DNA of 64,000 nucleotides from Anaerolineales bacterium (GTDB lineage: Bacteria; Chloroflexota; Anaerolineae; Anaerolineales; UBA11579): the NCBI GenBank assembly GCA_025808555.1, contig CP075526.1:1784712-1848711 (forward strand), in the 5' to 3' direction. Both the position numbers and the translations under genes were made by a program. This document shows positions 1 to 8,617 of this stretch, in pieces. Position 1 is the stretch's first letter, and every line of letters begins with the position of its first letter. Below the pieces are notes generated by a model, which was not told the DNA's origin, did no database searches, and saw only the letters and a program-made list of their open reading frames with translations.

Positions 1-1442
1 TCGAGCTGCTGCAGCAAGCGTGGGCCGCCGAGATGGTAGGGCTGCCCGGCAACGGTGGCCTGCACGCCCAAGCCCTTTAGGGCCTGGAAGTCTTCCACCG
101 CCGGCGCGGCCAGACCGCGTTCGGCAGCGGAGGCGCGGATGGCGCGGGCCAGGCTGTGCTCGGAATCACCCTCCAGCCCCGCGGCCAGGCTCAGCACCTG
201 GTCCTCGCTGTAGCCCTGCAGGGCGCGCAAAGCCACCACACCCATCTCTCCCTGAGTGAGCGTGCCGGTCTTGTCGAAAACGACTGTATCCACCAGGCGT
301 GCTTCCTCCAGTGCCAGGCGGTCTTTCACCAGCAGGCCGTGGGAGGCGGCCTGAGCGGTGCTGATGGCAACCACCAGTGGAACGGCGAGACCGAGGGCGT
401 GCGGGCAGGCGATGATGAGTACAGTCACCACGCGCTCGAGCACGAACAGATCCAGCCCGCGGGCCAGCCCCCAGGCCAGCGCGGTGAGCGCGGCGGCGAC
501 CAGGGCAATGGTGAACAGCCAGCCGGCAGCACGGTCTGCCAGGATCTGGGTGCGCGATTTGCTGAGCTGGGCCTGCTGTACCAGGCGCATGATGCCAGCC
601 AGGGCGGTGGCGCCGCCCACAGCGGTGACGCGCACGCGCAGGCTCCCCTCGCCATTGATGGCGCCGGCAATCACCGCGTCGCCCGGCGCTTTGGATACCG
701 GGCGGGATTCGCCGCTCAGCATCGATTCGTTGACTTGCGAATTGCCTTCGACCACCTCACCATCGGCGGGGATGCTCGCGCCTGGGCGCACGAGGAACAA
801 GTCGCCGGCGGCCAAGGCGGCGGCCGGCACGGTTTCGATGCGGCCGTCGGCGCCGATGCGCTCGGCCTGGTCTGGAAGCAGCTTGGCAAGCTCGTCGAGG
901 CTGCTGGAGGCGCGGCGTACGCTGCGCATCTCCAGCCAGTGGCCGAGCAGCATGATGTCTATCAGGGTTGCCAATTCCCAGTAGAAACCCTCGCCGAGAT
1001 TGAATACGAAAGCAGCTGTGCTATAGAGGAAGGATACGGAGATGGCCAGGCTGATGAGCATCATCATGCCCGGCTGGCGCGCCCGCAGCTCTGGCACGGC
1101 CATTTGCAGGAAGGGTAGACCGCCGTAGAAGAAGATAACGGCGGCGAACAGCGGTGCGATGAATTGCGAGCCGGGGAATGATGGCGGCGAAATGCCCAGC
1201 CAGTGCTGGGTCATTTCGCTGTAGAGGATGACTGGGATGGTGAGCACGAGCGACACGAAGAAGCGCGTGCGGAACATCTGCTCGTGGCCACTATGGTGCG
1301 CAGCTACGCTGCGCGAGGCCGATGCATGGTGAGCAGAGTGTCCAGCAGGTCTGTGCGCAGCTGCGCTGTGCAGCCCGACTGCGTCGGGCTGTGGGTGGTG
1401 CGCGGCGTGCTGATGGCGCTCGTGCTGGTCGTACTCGCTCAT
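1..1442 (-). CDS. copB: Copper-translocating P1B-type ATPase, CopB-like (partial)
   Basis: The first 480 codons of a heavy-metal P-type ATPase whose C-terminus lies beyond the left edge. Translated from the ATG at 1442, the N-terminus is His-rich (about residues 2-56, many H and HH pairs) in place of a Cys-based metal domain. Membrane helices follow. The intramembrane metal motif is C-P-H (residues 346-348), which is typical of CopB rather than CopA (C-P-C). The phosphorylation motif DKTGT starts at D390, and an SGES actuator loop lies between the membrane segments. Known role of the family: ATP-driven export of copper (or silver) across the inner membrane. It lies just downstream of a cupredoxin gene on the same strand (14-bp gap), so the two probably form a copper-handling operon. 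Cu(I) versus Cu(II) preference cannot be told from the sequence. Confidence 0.9.
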   Translation of the reverse strand, partial: MSEYDQHERHQHAAHHPQPDAVGLHSAAAHRPAGHSAHHASASRSVAAHHSGHEQMFRTRFFVSLVLTIPVILYSEMTQHWLGISPPSFPGSQFIAPLFAAVIFFYGGLPFLQMAVPELRARQPGMMMLISLAISVSFLYSTAAFVFNLGEGFYWELATLIDIMLLGHWLEMRSVRRASSSLDELAKLLPDQAERIGADGRIETVPAAALAAGDLFLVRPGASIPADGEVVEGNSQVNESMLSGESRPVSKAPGDAVIAGAINGEGSLRVRVTAVGGATALAGIMRLVQQAQLSKSRTQILADRAAGWLFTIALVAAALTALAWGLARGLDLFVLERVVTVLIIACPHALGLAVPLVVAISTAQAASHGLLVKDRLALEEARLVDTVVFDKTGTLTQGEMGVVALRALQGYSEDQVLSLAAGLEGDSEHSLARAIRASAAERGLAAPAVEDFQALKGLGVQATVAGQPYHLGGPRLLQQL

Positions 1443-1456
1443 CCCAGCCTCTTGTA

Positions 1457-1915
1457 CTAAGGAACTACACTGACTTTAGTGAACATGCCGGCGGCATAGT
1501 GGCCGGGCAGGTAGCAGCCAAATTCGTATTCGCCGGGTTCCGTGAACGCGTACTCAATCATGACAGTCGCGCCGGGGGTCAACTGGCTTTCGCCGACATG
1601 CAACATCCCGTCCACGTCCTCAGCGTCGTGGCCTGATTCGCCGTGCCCATGCTCGCCTTCGGCGTCATCGTGGCCGTGCTCGCCTTCGGCTTGCATGTGA
1701 TGCTCTTCACCCTCGGCTAGCAGCACAAACTCATGGTTGATGGCGCCGGGGTTGGTGATGATGAAACGGTAAGGTGTGCCCACCTTGAAGACCGTGATGG
1801 GCGACTCGATGGCGAATTCGGTGAGCTCAATCGGCACCACCTGGGCAACTGTGGGGCGGCTGCCGCAGGCGCTGGTGAGGAGAGCCAGTACCAAAATTAC
1901 GGCCATTCTGTACAT
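1457..1915 (-). CDS. His-rich cupredoxin-like copper-binding lipoprotein
   Basis: 152 aa. The start at 1915 is chosen because an AAGGAG-type ribosome binding site precedes it and a lipoprotein signal follows (lipobox LTSAC, Cys17). The upstream in-frame extension has no such features. The fold looks like a one-domain cupredoxin: H61 in NHEF plus the C-terminal loop C134-x4-H139-x4-M144 give a complete type 1 copper ligand set. A His/Glu/Asp-rich insert (about residues 69-105) lies between them and probably binds extra metal. It sits upstream of the CopB gene, so it may accept or buffer copper outside the membrane. Electron transfer is the alternative role. Confidence 0.85.
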   Translation of the reverse strand: MYRMAVILVLALLTSACGSRPTVAQVVPIELTEFAIESPITVFKVGTPYRFIITNPGAINHEFVLLAEGEEHHMQAEGEHGHDDAEGEHGHGESGHDAEDVDGMLHVGESQLTPGATVMIEYAFTEPGEYEFGCYLPGHYAAGMFTKVSVVP

Positions 1916-2040
1916 GAAGCGTTTCTCCTTTGTCGGATACCCTCCCCCTATGGGAGGGGTTACCTTGACTCTAAAACCTTTGGGGATAACAGTCAATGAA
2001 GAGGAGAATGAGAGGGATTGATGCCAAAAGCGGTCGGGTT

Positions 2041-2059
2041 CCACGGATTACAATCGTGG
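2041..2059 (+). promoter_or_regulatory. Promoter with inverted repeat before the cystathionine-type gene
   Basis: A TACAAT -10 box (2049-2054) is framed by 5-bp inverted arms CCACG/CGTGG. The Shine-Dalgarno AGGAG and the ATG at 2071 follow. The arms would place a repressor on the -10, but this is inference. In the same divergent gap, the cupredoxin side has a C-rich/G-rich hairpin at 1940-1958. I saw no recognisable S-box or other methionine riboswitch. Confidence 0.4.
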
Positions 2060-2070
2060 CAGGAGCAAGA

Positions 2071-3216
2071 ATGCCAGATAAATTTGAAACCCTTGCCATT
2101 CACGCCGGTCAGCAGCCCGACCCCAGCACCGGCGCGGTGATGACGCCGATCTACCAGACCAGCACCTTCGTGCAGGACGCAGTAGGCGTGCACAAAGGCT
2201 ACGAATACTCGCGCAGCGGCAACCCCACCCGCACCGCGCTGCAGGACTGTTTTGCGGCGCTGGAAGGCGCCAAACACGGCTTGGCCTTTGCCTCCGGTCT
2301 GGCCGCCACAGACACGATCATCCGCCAATATTCACCGGGTGACCACATCCTGGTGGGCAGCGATGTGTATGGCGGCACCTTCCGCCTGTTCGAGCGCGAG
2401 TACAAGGACTTTGGCATCGAGTTCAGTTATGTGGACGTGGATGACCTGGCTGCCGTGCAGGCTGGCTTGCGCGCCAACACCAAGCTGGTGTGGCTGGAGA
2501 CGCCAACGAATCCGTACCTGGGCCTGGCCGATATTGCCGCCATTTCTGCCATCTTGAAGGCGCAAGCCAGCAAGCCGCTGTTCGCGGTGGACAATACCTT
2601 CGCCTCGCCGTACCTGCAACAGCCGCTGGCCCTGGGGGCGGACATCGTGATCCATTCGGCCACCAAGTACCTGGGCGGCCACTCCGACGTGGTGCTGGGC
2701 CTGGTAGCGGTGAACGACCCGGCGCTCGCAGAGCGGCTGGCGTTCACCCAGAACGCGGCCGGGGCCGTGCCTGGGCCGATGGACAGCTTTCTAGTGCTGC
2801 GCGGCATCAAGACCCTGCACCTGCGCATGGACCGCCATGGCGAGAATGCCGCGGCGATTGCCGAATACTTGGTCAAGCACCCCAAAGTGAGCCAGATCTA
2901 TTATCCGTTTCACGCTTCGCACCCGCAGCACGAGCTGGCGCGCAAACAGATGCGCAACGGCGGCGGCATGCTTTCGTTTGAACTGAAGGGCGGCGAAGCC
3001 GCCGCCCGCAGTGTGGCCGAGAGCACGCGGCTGTTCGCCCTGGCGGAGTCGCTGGGCGGGGTAGAGTCGCTGATCGAGGTGCCGGCGGTGATGACGCACT
3101 TGTCCGTGGCCAACTCGCCGCTGGCGGTGGACCCGGGGCTGGTGCGCCTCTCGGTAGGGGTAGAGCACGTGGACGACCTGATTGCAGATCTGGAACAAGC
3201 GCTGGCCAAGGCCTAG
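2071..3216 (+). CDS. Cys/Met metabolism PLP enzyme (cystathionine gamma-synthase/gamma-lyase type)
   Basis: 381 aa, full length for the family. The ATG at 2071 follows an AGGAG site; the longer upstream reading has no support. Fold-type I PLP enzyme: the Schiff-base lysine is K199 in SATKYLGGHSD, and the cofactor-phosphate region YSRSGNPTR is at about residues 46-54. Family members catalyse cystathionine formation or cleavage, or direct sulfhydrylation, and the substrate cannot be fixed from these motifs. A cystathionine beta-synthase gene 2 kb away supports a role in transsulfuration. Followed 14 bp later by a small protein gene. Confidence 0.88.
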   Translation: MPDKFETLAIHAGQQPDPSTGAVMTPIYQTSTFVQDAVGVHKGYEYSRSGNPTRTALQDCFAALEGAKHGLAFASGLAATDTIIRQYSPGDHILVGSDVYGGTFRLFEREYKDFGIEFSYVDVDDLAAVQAGLRANTKLVWLETPTNPYLGLADIAAISAILKAQASKPLFAVDNTFASPYLQQPLALGADIVIHSATKYLGGHSDVVLGLVAVNDPALAERLAFTQNAAGAVPGPMDSFLVLRGIKTLHLRMDRHGENAAAIAEYLVKHPKVSQIYYPFHASHPQHELARKQMRNGGGMLSFELKGGEAAARSVAESTRLFALAESLGGVESLIEVPAVMTHLSVANSPLAVDPGLVRLSVGVEHVDDLIADLEQALAKA

Positions 3217-3230
3217 CGCAGGAGGTTGTA

Positions 3231-3581
3231 ATGGCTAAGAAAGGCAAACGCGACAAGAGCCCGGATGCAATGAACGCGGCCTCCGAAGGCATGGGCTACC
3301 CCATCGGCGGGCTGGAAACCAGCTCGGCCGAGTTCACAGAGTTTCTGGCCGCAGTGATCAAGGAATTCAAGGAAGACTCGCCGGGCCTGACCCTGCGGGA
3401 CGCTGCCCGGATCGTGGTCGAGCGCGAGGGGCTGGAGCAGTTCGCGGATCGCGTGGCCGACATCCAAGTCTTTTTGAAAGCTTTCCTGGGCGGCAAGAAT
3501 ACCGAGTGGGACGAATTGGTTGCCGAGGATGCTCGCCGCCGTTTGGAGATCGACAAGACCTTGGGCGGTACGCCGGGCTGA
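3231..3581 (+). CDS. Hypothetical protein, 116 aa
   Basis: Starts at the ATG of a Lys-rich N-terminus (MAKKGKRDK) after an AGGAGG-like site. No domain recognised. The sequence is mixed-charge and predicted mainly helical, with no signal peptide or membrane segment. It lies 14 bp after the PLP enzyme gene on the same strand and is probably co-transcribed. Codon use matches its neighbours. Confidence 0.65.
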   Translation: MAKKGKRDKSPDAMNAASEGMGYPIGGLETSSAEFTEFLAAVIKEFKEDSPGLTLRDAARIVVEREGLEQFADRVADIQVFLKAFLGGKNTEWDELVAEDARRRLEIDKTLGGTPG

Positions 3582-3619
3582 GAATGGGTAAAGGATGAAG
3601 ACGCAGATGAGGAGGGACT

Positions 3620-4015
3620 ATGCCGCTATCACTAATTCTTGCATGTAAGGACGTTGCTGCGGCCATTGAGTACTACACCAGGAAGCTGGGCTTTGTATTG
3701 GCCTGGCAAATGCCGCCCAACGACAAAGGCGAGATCGAATTTGCCGGCGTAAAGCTGGGGGATGCAGAAATCCTGCTTGGCGTCACTACGGGATTCGTAG
3801 CCGATGAGAATATGGATAAGCGCGGCACCGGCGTGCAGCTCTACGTCAACCTGGGCGCAGACCACGACATTGATGCGCTCTACCAGGCGGCACAGTCCAG
3901 CGGCGCAAGGATTACAAAGCAAATAGAGACGCGTGATTGGGGAGAGCGGGCTTTCAATGCCAGCGACCTGGACGGCTACAGTCTGATGTTCGCTCAGGCA
4001 GCCAAGAAAGAATAG
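3620..4015 (+). CDS. VOC (glyoxalase/bleomycin-resistance) family protein
   Basis: 131 aa with two beta-alpha-beta-beta-beta halves: the N-terminal SLILACKDVAAAIEYYTRKLG pattern and the closing RAFNASDLDGYSLMFAQ, where the family's glutamate is replaced by Asp/Tyr. Members include metal-dependent dioxygenases, isomerases and antibiotic-binding proteins, and the function here is undetermined. A GGAGG site precedes the ATG. The gene ends before a palindromic hairpin. Confidence 0.8.
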   Translation: MPLSLILACKDVAAAIEYYTRKLGFVLAWQMPPNDKGEIEFAGVKLGDAEILLGVTTGFVADENMDKRGTGVQLYVNLGADHDIDALYQAAQSSGARITKQIETRDWGERAFNASDLDGYSLMFAQAAKKE

Positions 4016-4097
4016 AAAGACTTTCGTACACGTGAATAACAACCTGTGGGAGCTTTGAAGTGAAGTCTCCTGCAAGCTTGAATTCAACTCAGACTAT

Positions 4098-4126
4098 GTA
4101 AGGGCCGGTCTTAGACCGGCCCTTAC
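4098..4126. terminator. Perfect 13-bp hairpin between convergent genes
   Basis: Two 13-bp arms beginning GTAAGGGCC and ending GGCCCTTAC, with a TTA loop. It lies between the convergent VOC and SbnI/SerK-like genes, so it can act in both directions. There is no clear T-run. It also resembles a mobile palindromic element: the GTA-GGG...CCC-TAC ends recur in the palindrome inside the transposase gene at 39600. Confidence 0.6.
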
Positions 4127-4197
4127 GCGCTCAGTGTAAAGAGTTTGCCAGTTGGCGGAAATTCAGTCCGGTGTGAATGAAGAGCCAGCCGATGGAC

Positions 4198-5034
4198 TCA
4201 CTCGTCGTACAGCACGGTGGGCTCGGCGTAGTAGCGCACGCCCTTGCGGGCCGTGCGCTCGTTGACCCAGCGCTGCAGCGCCTCGTTCTTTTCTTCCAGC
4301 GACTTATTGGCCGAAAGCTCTTCCAGCGGGTAATTGACGCGCAGGGCGCGCGGCGAAACAGTGAAGCGGGTGATGCCGGGGGGCAGCAGCACGCCGGCGG
4401 CGCACAGTTCCAGCACTTCGCTGACTTTGAAGGGGGGATAGACCACGATGGCGGTCAGGTTGTCATACTTGCCGTGCAGCTCGCGCACTTGCTGGGCGGT
4501 GGTGCGGTCCACCGCCGCTTTTTTGGCATACAACTCGGCAATCCTGTTAAGCGCCTGCGTGCGGCTGGCCAGGTCGCCCGGCACGCTGCGGGCGATGTGG
4601 GCCTTGCCATCCTGCGTCTGCACCCATACCAGAGTCTTGATGGGCCAGCGGCTCTGTGGGCGTTTGACCGTGGGGTCAATAGCCTGCATGGTCACATCCG
4701 GCAGTTGGCCTAGCGCCTGCAGAAACTCGGCGCCATCCCAATCCCACAATACGTGGTTCCAGGTGTGCAGGTCCAGCCCTTCGTAGTCCGCCTCCACCAC
4801 CTGCACCAGAGCGTGGGGGATGCCCATGTGGTTGAGAGCGCTGGTGCGGTTGGCGCCATCCAGCACCATGTAACGCCCGCTGCCATCCGGCAGCGGCGTG
4901 ACCATGGGCGGGTTGCGTAGCACGCCGCTGGCGCGCAGCCGCTCGATGAGCGGCAGGCTGCGCTGGTCGTCGTGCCACTCGTGTGGCACGAGATCAGGCG
5001 AAGGGACGATGCGTAGCGTGGGCAGGTTGGCCAT
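4198..5034 (-). CDS. ParB/sulfiredoxin-fold protein, SbnI/SerK-like putative free serine kinase
   Basis: 278 aa. The N-terminal ParB/Srx domain (about residues 1-100) has the signature DGANR in YMVLDGANRTSAL. There is no HTH, so it is not a partitioning ParB. The length and C-terminal block (GITRFTVSPR, then PLEEL, and a terminal YYAEPTVLYDE) resemble my recollection of SbnI, which phosphorylates free serine to O-phosphoserine. Archaeal SerK shares the DGxxR motif. The gene starts 11 bp after the stop of a cystathionine beta-synthase gene on the same strand, so the pair is an operon. Inference: it supplies O-phosphoserine to that enzyme. The fold is fairly sure; the kinase function needs testing. 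Confidence 0.65.
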   Translation of the reverse strand: MANLPTLRIVPSPDLVPHEWHDDQRSLPLIERLRASGVLRNPPMVTPLPDGSGRYMVLDGANRTSALNHMGIPHALVQVVEADYEGLDLHTWNHVLWDWDGAEFLQALGQLPDVTMQAIDPTVKRPQSRWPIKTLVWVQTQDGKAHIARSVPGDLASRTQALNRIAELYAKKAAVDRTTAQQVRELHGKYDNLTAIVVYPPFKVSEVLELCAAGVLLPPGITRFTVSPRALRVNYPLEELSANKSLEEKNEALQRWVNERTARKGVRYYAEPTVLYDE

Positions 5035-5045
5035 CAGCCGGTGGG

Positions 5046-6452
5046 TTATCCGTTGATGAAGTCGAGTACGTCGATCTTGGTGAGGATGCCGACCACACGG
5101 CCGCCGTCGTTGACCAGTACGGCGTTGTTGCGCACGATCTCTTGCATGGCGTCAGGCAGCAGGGTGCTGGCGGGCAGGCTGTTGGGCGCCGGCTGCAGCA
5201 GGGCGGCTACGCTGTCTTCGCCCGGGCGGCCGTTCTTGGATTCCAGCAGGTGGGTCAGCAGGTCGCCTTCGCGTACGATGCCGCTCACCTGGCCGTCGGC
5301 ATCCACCACGGGCAACTGCGAGATGCCGAACTCCTTCATCTTGCTGACCACATCAGCAATGCGATCCTCGGCTGAGGCCGAGATGAGCTCGCTCATGCTC
5401 TTGCCGCCCAGCACCTCGCGCAGGGTGGCTTCGCTCCATTCGGAGTCCAGGAAGCCATTCTCGCGCATCCACTTGTCGTCGAACAGTTTGGTGAGGTAGC
5501 GGTTGCCCGAGTCGGGCAGGATCACGACTGCGACGCGGTCAGCCGGCAGGTCTTGCAAATATTTGAGCGCCCCAGCGACGGCGGCGCCGGAGGAGCCGCC
5601 GGCGAAGATGCCTTCCTGGCTCACCAGCTGGCGGGTGAGGATGAAGCACTCTTTGTCGGTCACGCGGATGATGTCGTCCACCACGCTCATATCAGTGGTG
5701 CCGGGCAGGAAATCTTCACCGATGCCTTCAACCTTGTATGTGATGGCCTCAACGCCGGGCGGGATCTTGCCCTTGTTCTCCCAGATCTCTTTGAGGATCG
5801 AGCCTACCGGGTCCACACCAATGATGCGAATATTGGGGTTCTTTTCCTTCAAATATTTGCCGACGCCGCTGATGGTGCCGCCGGTGCCCATCGAGATGAT
5901 GACATCGGTCACCTTGCCGCCGGTCTGCTCCCAGATCTCCGGTCCGGTGGTCAGGTAGTGGCTGCGCGGGTTCTCAGGGTTGTAGTACTGGTTGGCAAGG
6001 ATGGTGTTGGGAGTCTCGGCGGCCAGGCGGTTGGCGACCTTGTAATACGAGCGCGGGTCTTCGGGAGCAACGGCGGTGGGGGTGATTACCACTTTGGCGC
6101 CGAAGGCGCGCAGCAGTTGGATCTTCTCCTGGCTCATCTTGTCTGGCATGACGAAGATGCACTTGTAGCCGCGGATGGCGGCCACGATGGCCAGGCCCAC
6201 GCCGGTATTGCCGGAGGTGGCCTCCACGATGGTCCCGCCGGGCTTGAGCCGCCCGCTGGCTTCGGCCTCGTCGATGATGTTCTTGCCGATGCGGTCTTTG
6301 ACCGAGCCGCCGGGGTTGAAGAATTCCACCTTGGCGTACAGCGGGGCTTTGAGGCCCTTGGTGACCTTGTTCAGGCGCACCAGCGGCGTATGGCCCATGG
6401 TGCCAATGATGTCGTTATAGACGCGCAGGTCTTGGGATTCTTGCAGGCTCAT
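5046..6452 (-). CDS. Cystathionine beta-synthase-type PLP enzyme with C-terminal CBS pair
   Basis: 468 aa. The N-terminal fold-type II PLP domain (about 10-325) has the lysine in NPGGSVKDRIG, the substrate loop TSGNTGVG and the phosphate-binding GTGGTISG. The C-terminal half (about 345-468) holds two CBS motifs, which often bind AdoMet or adenylates. This family condenses serine, O-acetylserine or O-phosphoserine with homocysteine or sulfide. The downstream SbnI/SerK-like gene, 11 bp away, favours O-phosphoserine as a possible substrate. The start at 6452 has a TACACT -10 box 6 nt upstream and no Shine-Dalgarno, so it looks leaderless. Confidence 0.9.
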   Translation of the reverse strand: MSLQESQDLRVYNDIIGTMGHTPLVRLNKVTKGLKAPLYAKVEFFNPGGSVKDRIGKNIIDEAEASGRLKPGGTIVEATSGNTGVGLAIVAAIRGYKCIFVMPDKMSQEKIQLLRAFGAKVVITPTAVAPEDPRSYYKVANRLAAETPNTILANQYYNPENPRSHYLTTGPEIWEQTGGKVTDVIISMGTGGTISGVGKYLKEKNPNIRIIGVDPVGSILKEIWENKGKIPPGVEAITYKVEGIGEDFLPGTTDMSVVDDIIRVTDKECFILTRQLVSQEGIFAGGSSGAAVAGALKYLQDLPADRVAVVILPDSGNRYLTKLFDDKWMRENGFLDSEWSEATLREVLGGKSMSELISASAEDRIADVVSKMKEFGISQLPVVDADGQVSGIVREGDLLTHLLESKNGRPGEDSVAALLQPAPNSLPASTLLPDAMQEIVRNNAVLVNDGGRVVGILTKIDVLDFING

Positions 6453-6458
6453 GGATTA

Positions 6459-6464
6459 AGTGTA
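6459..6464 (-). promoter_or_regulatory. -10 box TACACT, leaderless start of the CBS gene
   Basis: TACACT lies 6 nt before the ATG at 6452, placing transcription start at or next to the start codon. The spacer TAATCC is identical to that of ruvX. Confidence 0.5.
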
Positions 6465-6489
6465 ACAGAGGGGCAGAGAGCGCTGAGGC

Positions 6490-7605
6490 CTAATGGCAAT
6501 TGTTTGCCACATGCTCCTCATACGTCACCGCGAACAGATGCGCTCCGGAGCCATCGCAAGCCGCCTGGAAATAGTAATAGGGCGAAGCCGCGGGGAAGGC
6601 GACCGCCTGCAGCGCCTCGCCGCTGGGGGCGGCGATGGGGCTGGGCGGCAGGCCCGCGTAGAGGTACGTGTTGTAGGGCGAGTCTGTTTGCAGATCCGCG
6701 CCCGTCAGCGGGCTGGGCCACCATTGGCCGCGGCCATCCAGACCCACGGCGTACTGCACAGTGGGGTCGGCTTGCAGCTTCATGCCAATATCCAGCCGGT
6801 TGTGGAACACCGAAGCGATCAGCGCCATCTCCGAGTTGATGACCGATTCGCGCTCCACGATGGAGGCCAGGATCAGCGCGTCGTAGATACTGAGGTTTTG
6901 CGCCTGGAAGCCGGCCACCAACTCAGGCGTCATCTGGTTCGAGAACACATCGCTTTGCAGCAGGGTCAGCAGCAGGGCGATGCCGTCCGCCTCGCGCGGG
7001 ATCTCGTAGCTGCCGGGCAGCAGGAAGCCCTCCAACGTGGAGCCGATCGGCATCTCCGCGTACAGCGCCAGCTCGTTGGGCGTGGAGGTCGCCAGGCGAA
7101 TGAACTCTTCGGGCGAGACATTCACGCCGGCGCTGGGCAGGCTGGCGGCGATCTCCTCCAGCCGCCAGCCGGGCAGGATGACCAGGGTCACGTGCTCCGG
7201 CGTGGGGTCGAGCAGGGCATCGGCGAGCTCGACCGAGCTCATCGCTGCGCTGAGTTGAAAGGTGCCCGCTTGCAGCTGGGTGTCTTTGCCGGTGTAAAAG
7301 AGATAGTTGCTGAACAGCTGGCCCTCATGGATCAGATCGTCGTGCCACAGGCGTGAGACGATCTGGCTGGTCGCTTCGCCCTGTGGGATGGTGAAGCGCA
7401 CCGGCGCGGCGGCCGGGTCCACGGGGCGGCGCAAGGCTTCGGCGCGCCAGCCTAGCTCCAGGCCAATGCGCACGCGCTGGAAGGTGGTGAGGCTGGGCGC
7501 GGGCGGGCCGAACAAATCTTCGGCGCGGGCCAGCAAGGTGCTGCCGCCGAGGAAGGCCAGGAAAGCGAGGAGGGCTACGAAACCGAGGACAATGAAGGTA
7601 CGCAT
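6490..7605 (-). CDS. mltG: Endolytic murein transglycosylase MltG
   Basis: 371 aa with one N-terminal membrane helix (about 4-27) and the YceG domain outside. The catalytic glutamate is E251 in ILASIVERES, matching E. coli MltG (IASIVEKET). MltG cuts nascent glycan strands at the membrane and helps terminate peptidoglycan polymerisation. It sits 4 bp after the ruvX stop, a pairing (yqgF-mltG) common in bacteria. Its presence argues that the organism makes peptidoglycan, which matters for the inactive PBP homologue nearby. Confidence 0.92.
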   Translation of the reverse strand: MRTFIVLGFVALLAFLAFLGGSTLLARAEDLFGPPAPSLTTFQRVRIGLELGWRAEALRRPVDPAAAPVRFTIPQGEATSQIVSRLWHDDLIHEGQLFSNYLFYTGKDTQLQAGTFQLSAAMSSVELADALLDPTPEHVTLVILPGWRLEEIAASLPSAGVNVSPEEFIRLATSTPNELALYAEMPIGSTLEGFLLPGSYEIPREADGIALLLTLLQSDVFSNQMTPELVAGFQAQNLSIYDALILASIVERESVINSEMALIASVFHNRLDIGMKLQADPTVQYAVGLDGRGQWWPSPLTGADLQTDSPYNTYLYAGLPPSPIAAPSGEALQAVAFPAASPYYYFQAACDGSGAHLFAVTYEEHVANNCH

Positions 7606-7609
7606 CTTT

Positions 7610-8023
7610 TTACCCGTTGATCGATTGTTTTTGGTTATCCAGATAGTCTTGCAAGATTACTGCCGCGGCGCTGGCGTCAATGTCGTGCGTACCTGCACCC
7701 AACGCCCGGCGGGCCGCCAGCGCTTCCTGCGTGCTGTAGCTCTCTTCCCATAATTGCACCGGGATGCTGGTGGCCGCCCGCAGAGCGCCGGCCAACCGGG
7801 CCGCTTTGCGCCCGCTGTAGTTGGGCTGGCCGTCCTCACCGAAGGCCTGGCCCACGATGATGCGCTCGGCGGCGTGCTGCGCCGCCAGGGCGGCGATGTG
7901 GGCCGCATCGCCGCTGCGGCTCTCGTGCGCCAGCACTTGTAAGGGGCTGGCGATGGTGCCGCTGGCATCGCTCAGCGCGATGCCGATACGCCTGTCACCG
8001 GGGTCTACGGCCAGAATCCGCAT
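7610..8023 (-). CDS. ruvX: RuvX/YqgF family RNase H-fold nuclease
   Basis: 137 aa, the usual size. The N-terminal MRILAVDPGDRRIG carries the first metal-binding Asp (D7), and the C-terminal DIDASAAAVILQDYL carries the last acidic residues. YqgF proteins act in 16S rRNA 5'-end processing in E. coli; the Holliday-junction role is historical. First gene of the ruvX-mltG operon. A perfect TATACT lies 6 nt before the ATG and no ribosome binding site is visible, so a leaderless message is likely. Confidence 0.9.
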   Translation of the reverse strand: MRILAVDPGDRRIGIALSDASGTIASPLQVLAHESRSGDAAHIAALAAQHAAERIIVGQAFGEDGQPNYSGRKAARLAGALRAATSIPVQLWEESYSTQEALAARRALGAGTHDIDASAAAVILQDYLDNQKQSING

Positions 8024-8029
8024 GGATTA

Positions 8030-8035
8030 AGTATA
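8030..8035 (-). promoter_or_regulatory. -10 box TATACT, leaderless start of ruvX
   Basis: TATACT lies 6 nt before the ATG at 8023. The same box and spacing occur before ung (37847), the DinB gene (18069) and the GTG at 8509. Confidence 0.6.
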
Positions 8036-8125
8036 CAAGCAGAGAATCCACGGATGAGCGCAGATAACACTGCGGATGAATGGACTTCTGATGTACCGCT
8101 TTTTACATCTGTATGTATCTGTGGG

Positions 8126-8509
8126 CTATTCCATCCCCGTAAATTTTGCCCTGCGCTCCTCGGCCATGATGCGTAAATAGATGCCTTCCATGGTCAAGGC
8201 CGGTTTGGGCATGCTGACCTTGGGCGGCAGGTCCCAGCTCTCCTTACGGGCGATGCGCGCATTGGCAAAGGTGGGGATGCCAAATTCCTCGGCTAGCAGG
8301 CGGATGTCCGCCTTGCTGGTGACCAGCGCCAGCGGCACGCGCAGGCGCAGGCAGCGGCGGGCGGCCAGCTGCAGCACCAGCCGCGGCGCACGCGGCTCGC
8401 CGCGCTCGGGCCACAGCAGGATGACGCGGCCCTGCGCCCCGCCGCGGATACGCGCCAGGGCGGCGCGCCAATCGCCACTGGCCGGCAGCTGGATCTGGGA
8501 GGTCTTCAC
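8126..8509 (-). CDS. Hypothetical protein with Rossmann-like N-terminal region
   Basis: 127 aa from a GTG at 8509. This start is chosen over the ATG at 8542 because a TATACT box ends 6 nt before the GTG and would lie inside the gene otherwise. The first about 90 residues alternate strands and helices (VILLWPERG, PLALVTSKADIRLLAEEFG, IPTFANARIARK). This resembles a domain I recall at the N-terminus of some Chloroflexota baseplate-J-like proteins, but the match is from memory. No catalytic motif seen. Monocistronic, upstream of ruvX. Confidence 0.6.
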   Translation of the reverse strand: MKTSQIQLPASGDWRAALARIRGGAQGRVILLWPERGEPRAPRLVLQLAARRCLRLRVPLALVTSKADIRLLAEEFGIPTFANARIARKESWDLPPKVSMPKPALTMEGIYLRIMAEERRAKFTGME

Positions 8510-8515
8510 GCCATC

Positions 8516-8521
8516 AGTATA
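8516..8521 (-). promoter_or_regulatory. -10 box TATACT deciding a GTG start
   Basis: TATACT is separated by 6 nt from the GTG at 8509. It overlaps what would be codons of the longer ATG-start reading. Confidence 0.5.
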
Positions 8522-8573
8522 GGCAAGGGCGGCACGCGCCACAAACGCGAACGAGCGCCAGCTTGGCTTAACA

Positions 8574-8603
8574 AAAAATGCGCCGCAGCTGCGGCGTATT
8601 TTT
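8574..8603 (-). terminator. Terminator of the aminotransferase gene
   Basis: GC-rich stem (TGCGCCGC/GCGGCGTA with one G-T pair) flanked by A-run and T-run, loop AGCT, just past the stop of the gene on the minus strand. Confidence 0.75.
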
Positions 8604-8617
8604 ACATTGATATGCGG

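Noticed and set aside
156..1118. 320-codon plus-strand frame at the left edge
   Set aside because: Antisense to the copper ATPase, whose DKTGT and CPH motifs are in the opposite strand's open frame.
1916..2070. SAM or other methionine riboswitch before the cystathionine-type gene
   Set aside because: Too little leader and no conserved core. Only a short C/G hairpin on the cupredoxin side.
4198..5034. Chromosome-partition ParB with a possible origin region
   Set aside because: No HTH, no parA, no parS-like palindromes and no dnaA boxes nearby. The C-terminal block fits SbnI-like proteins better.
5553..6839. 428-codon plus-strand frame across the CBS gene
   Set aside because: Antisense to a clear CBS coding sequence, with shadow-like composition, and it runs through the CBS promoter.
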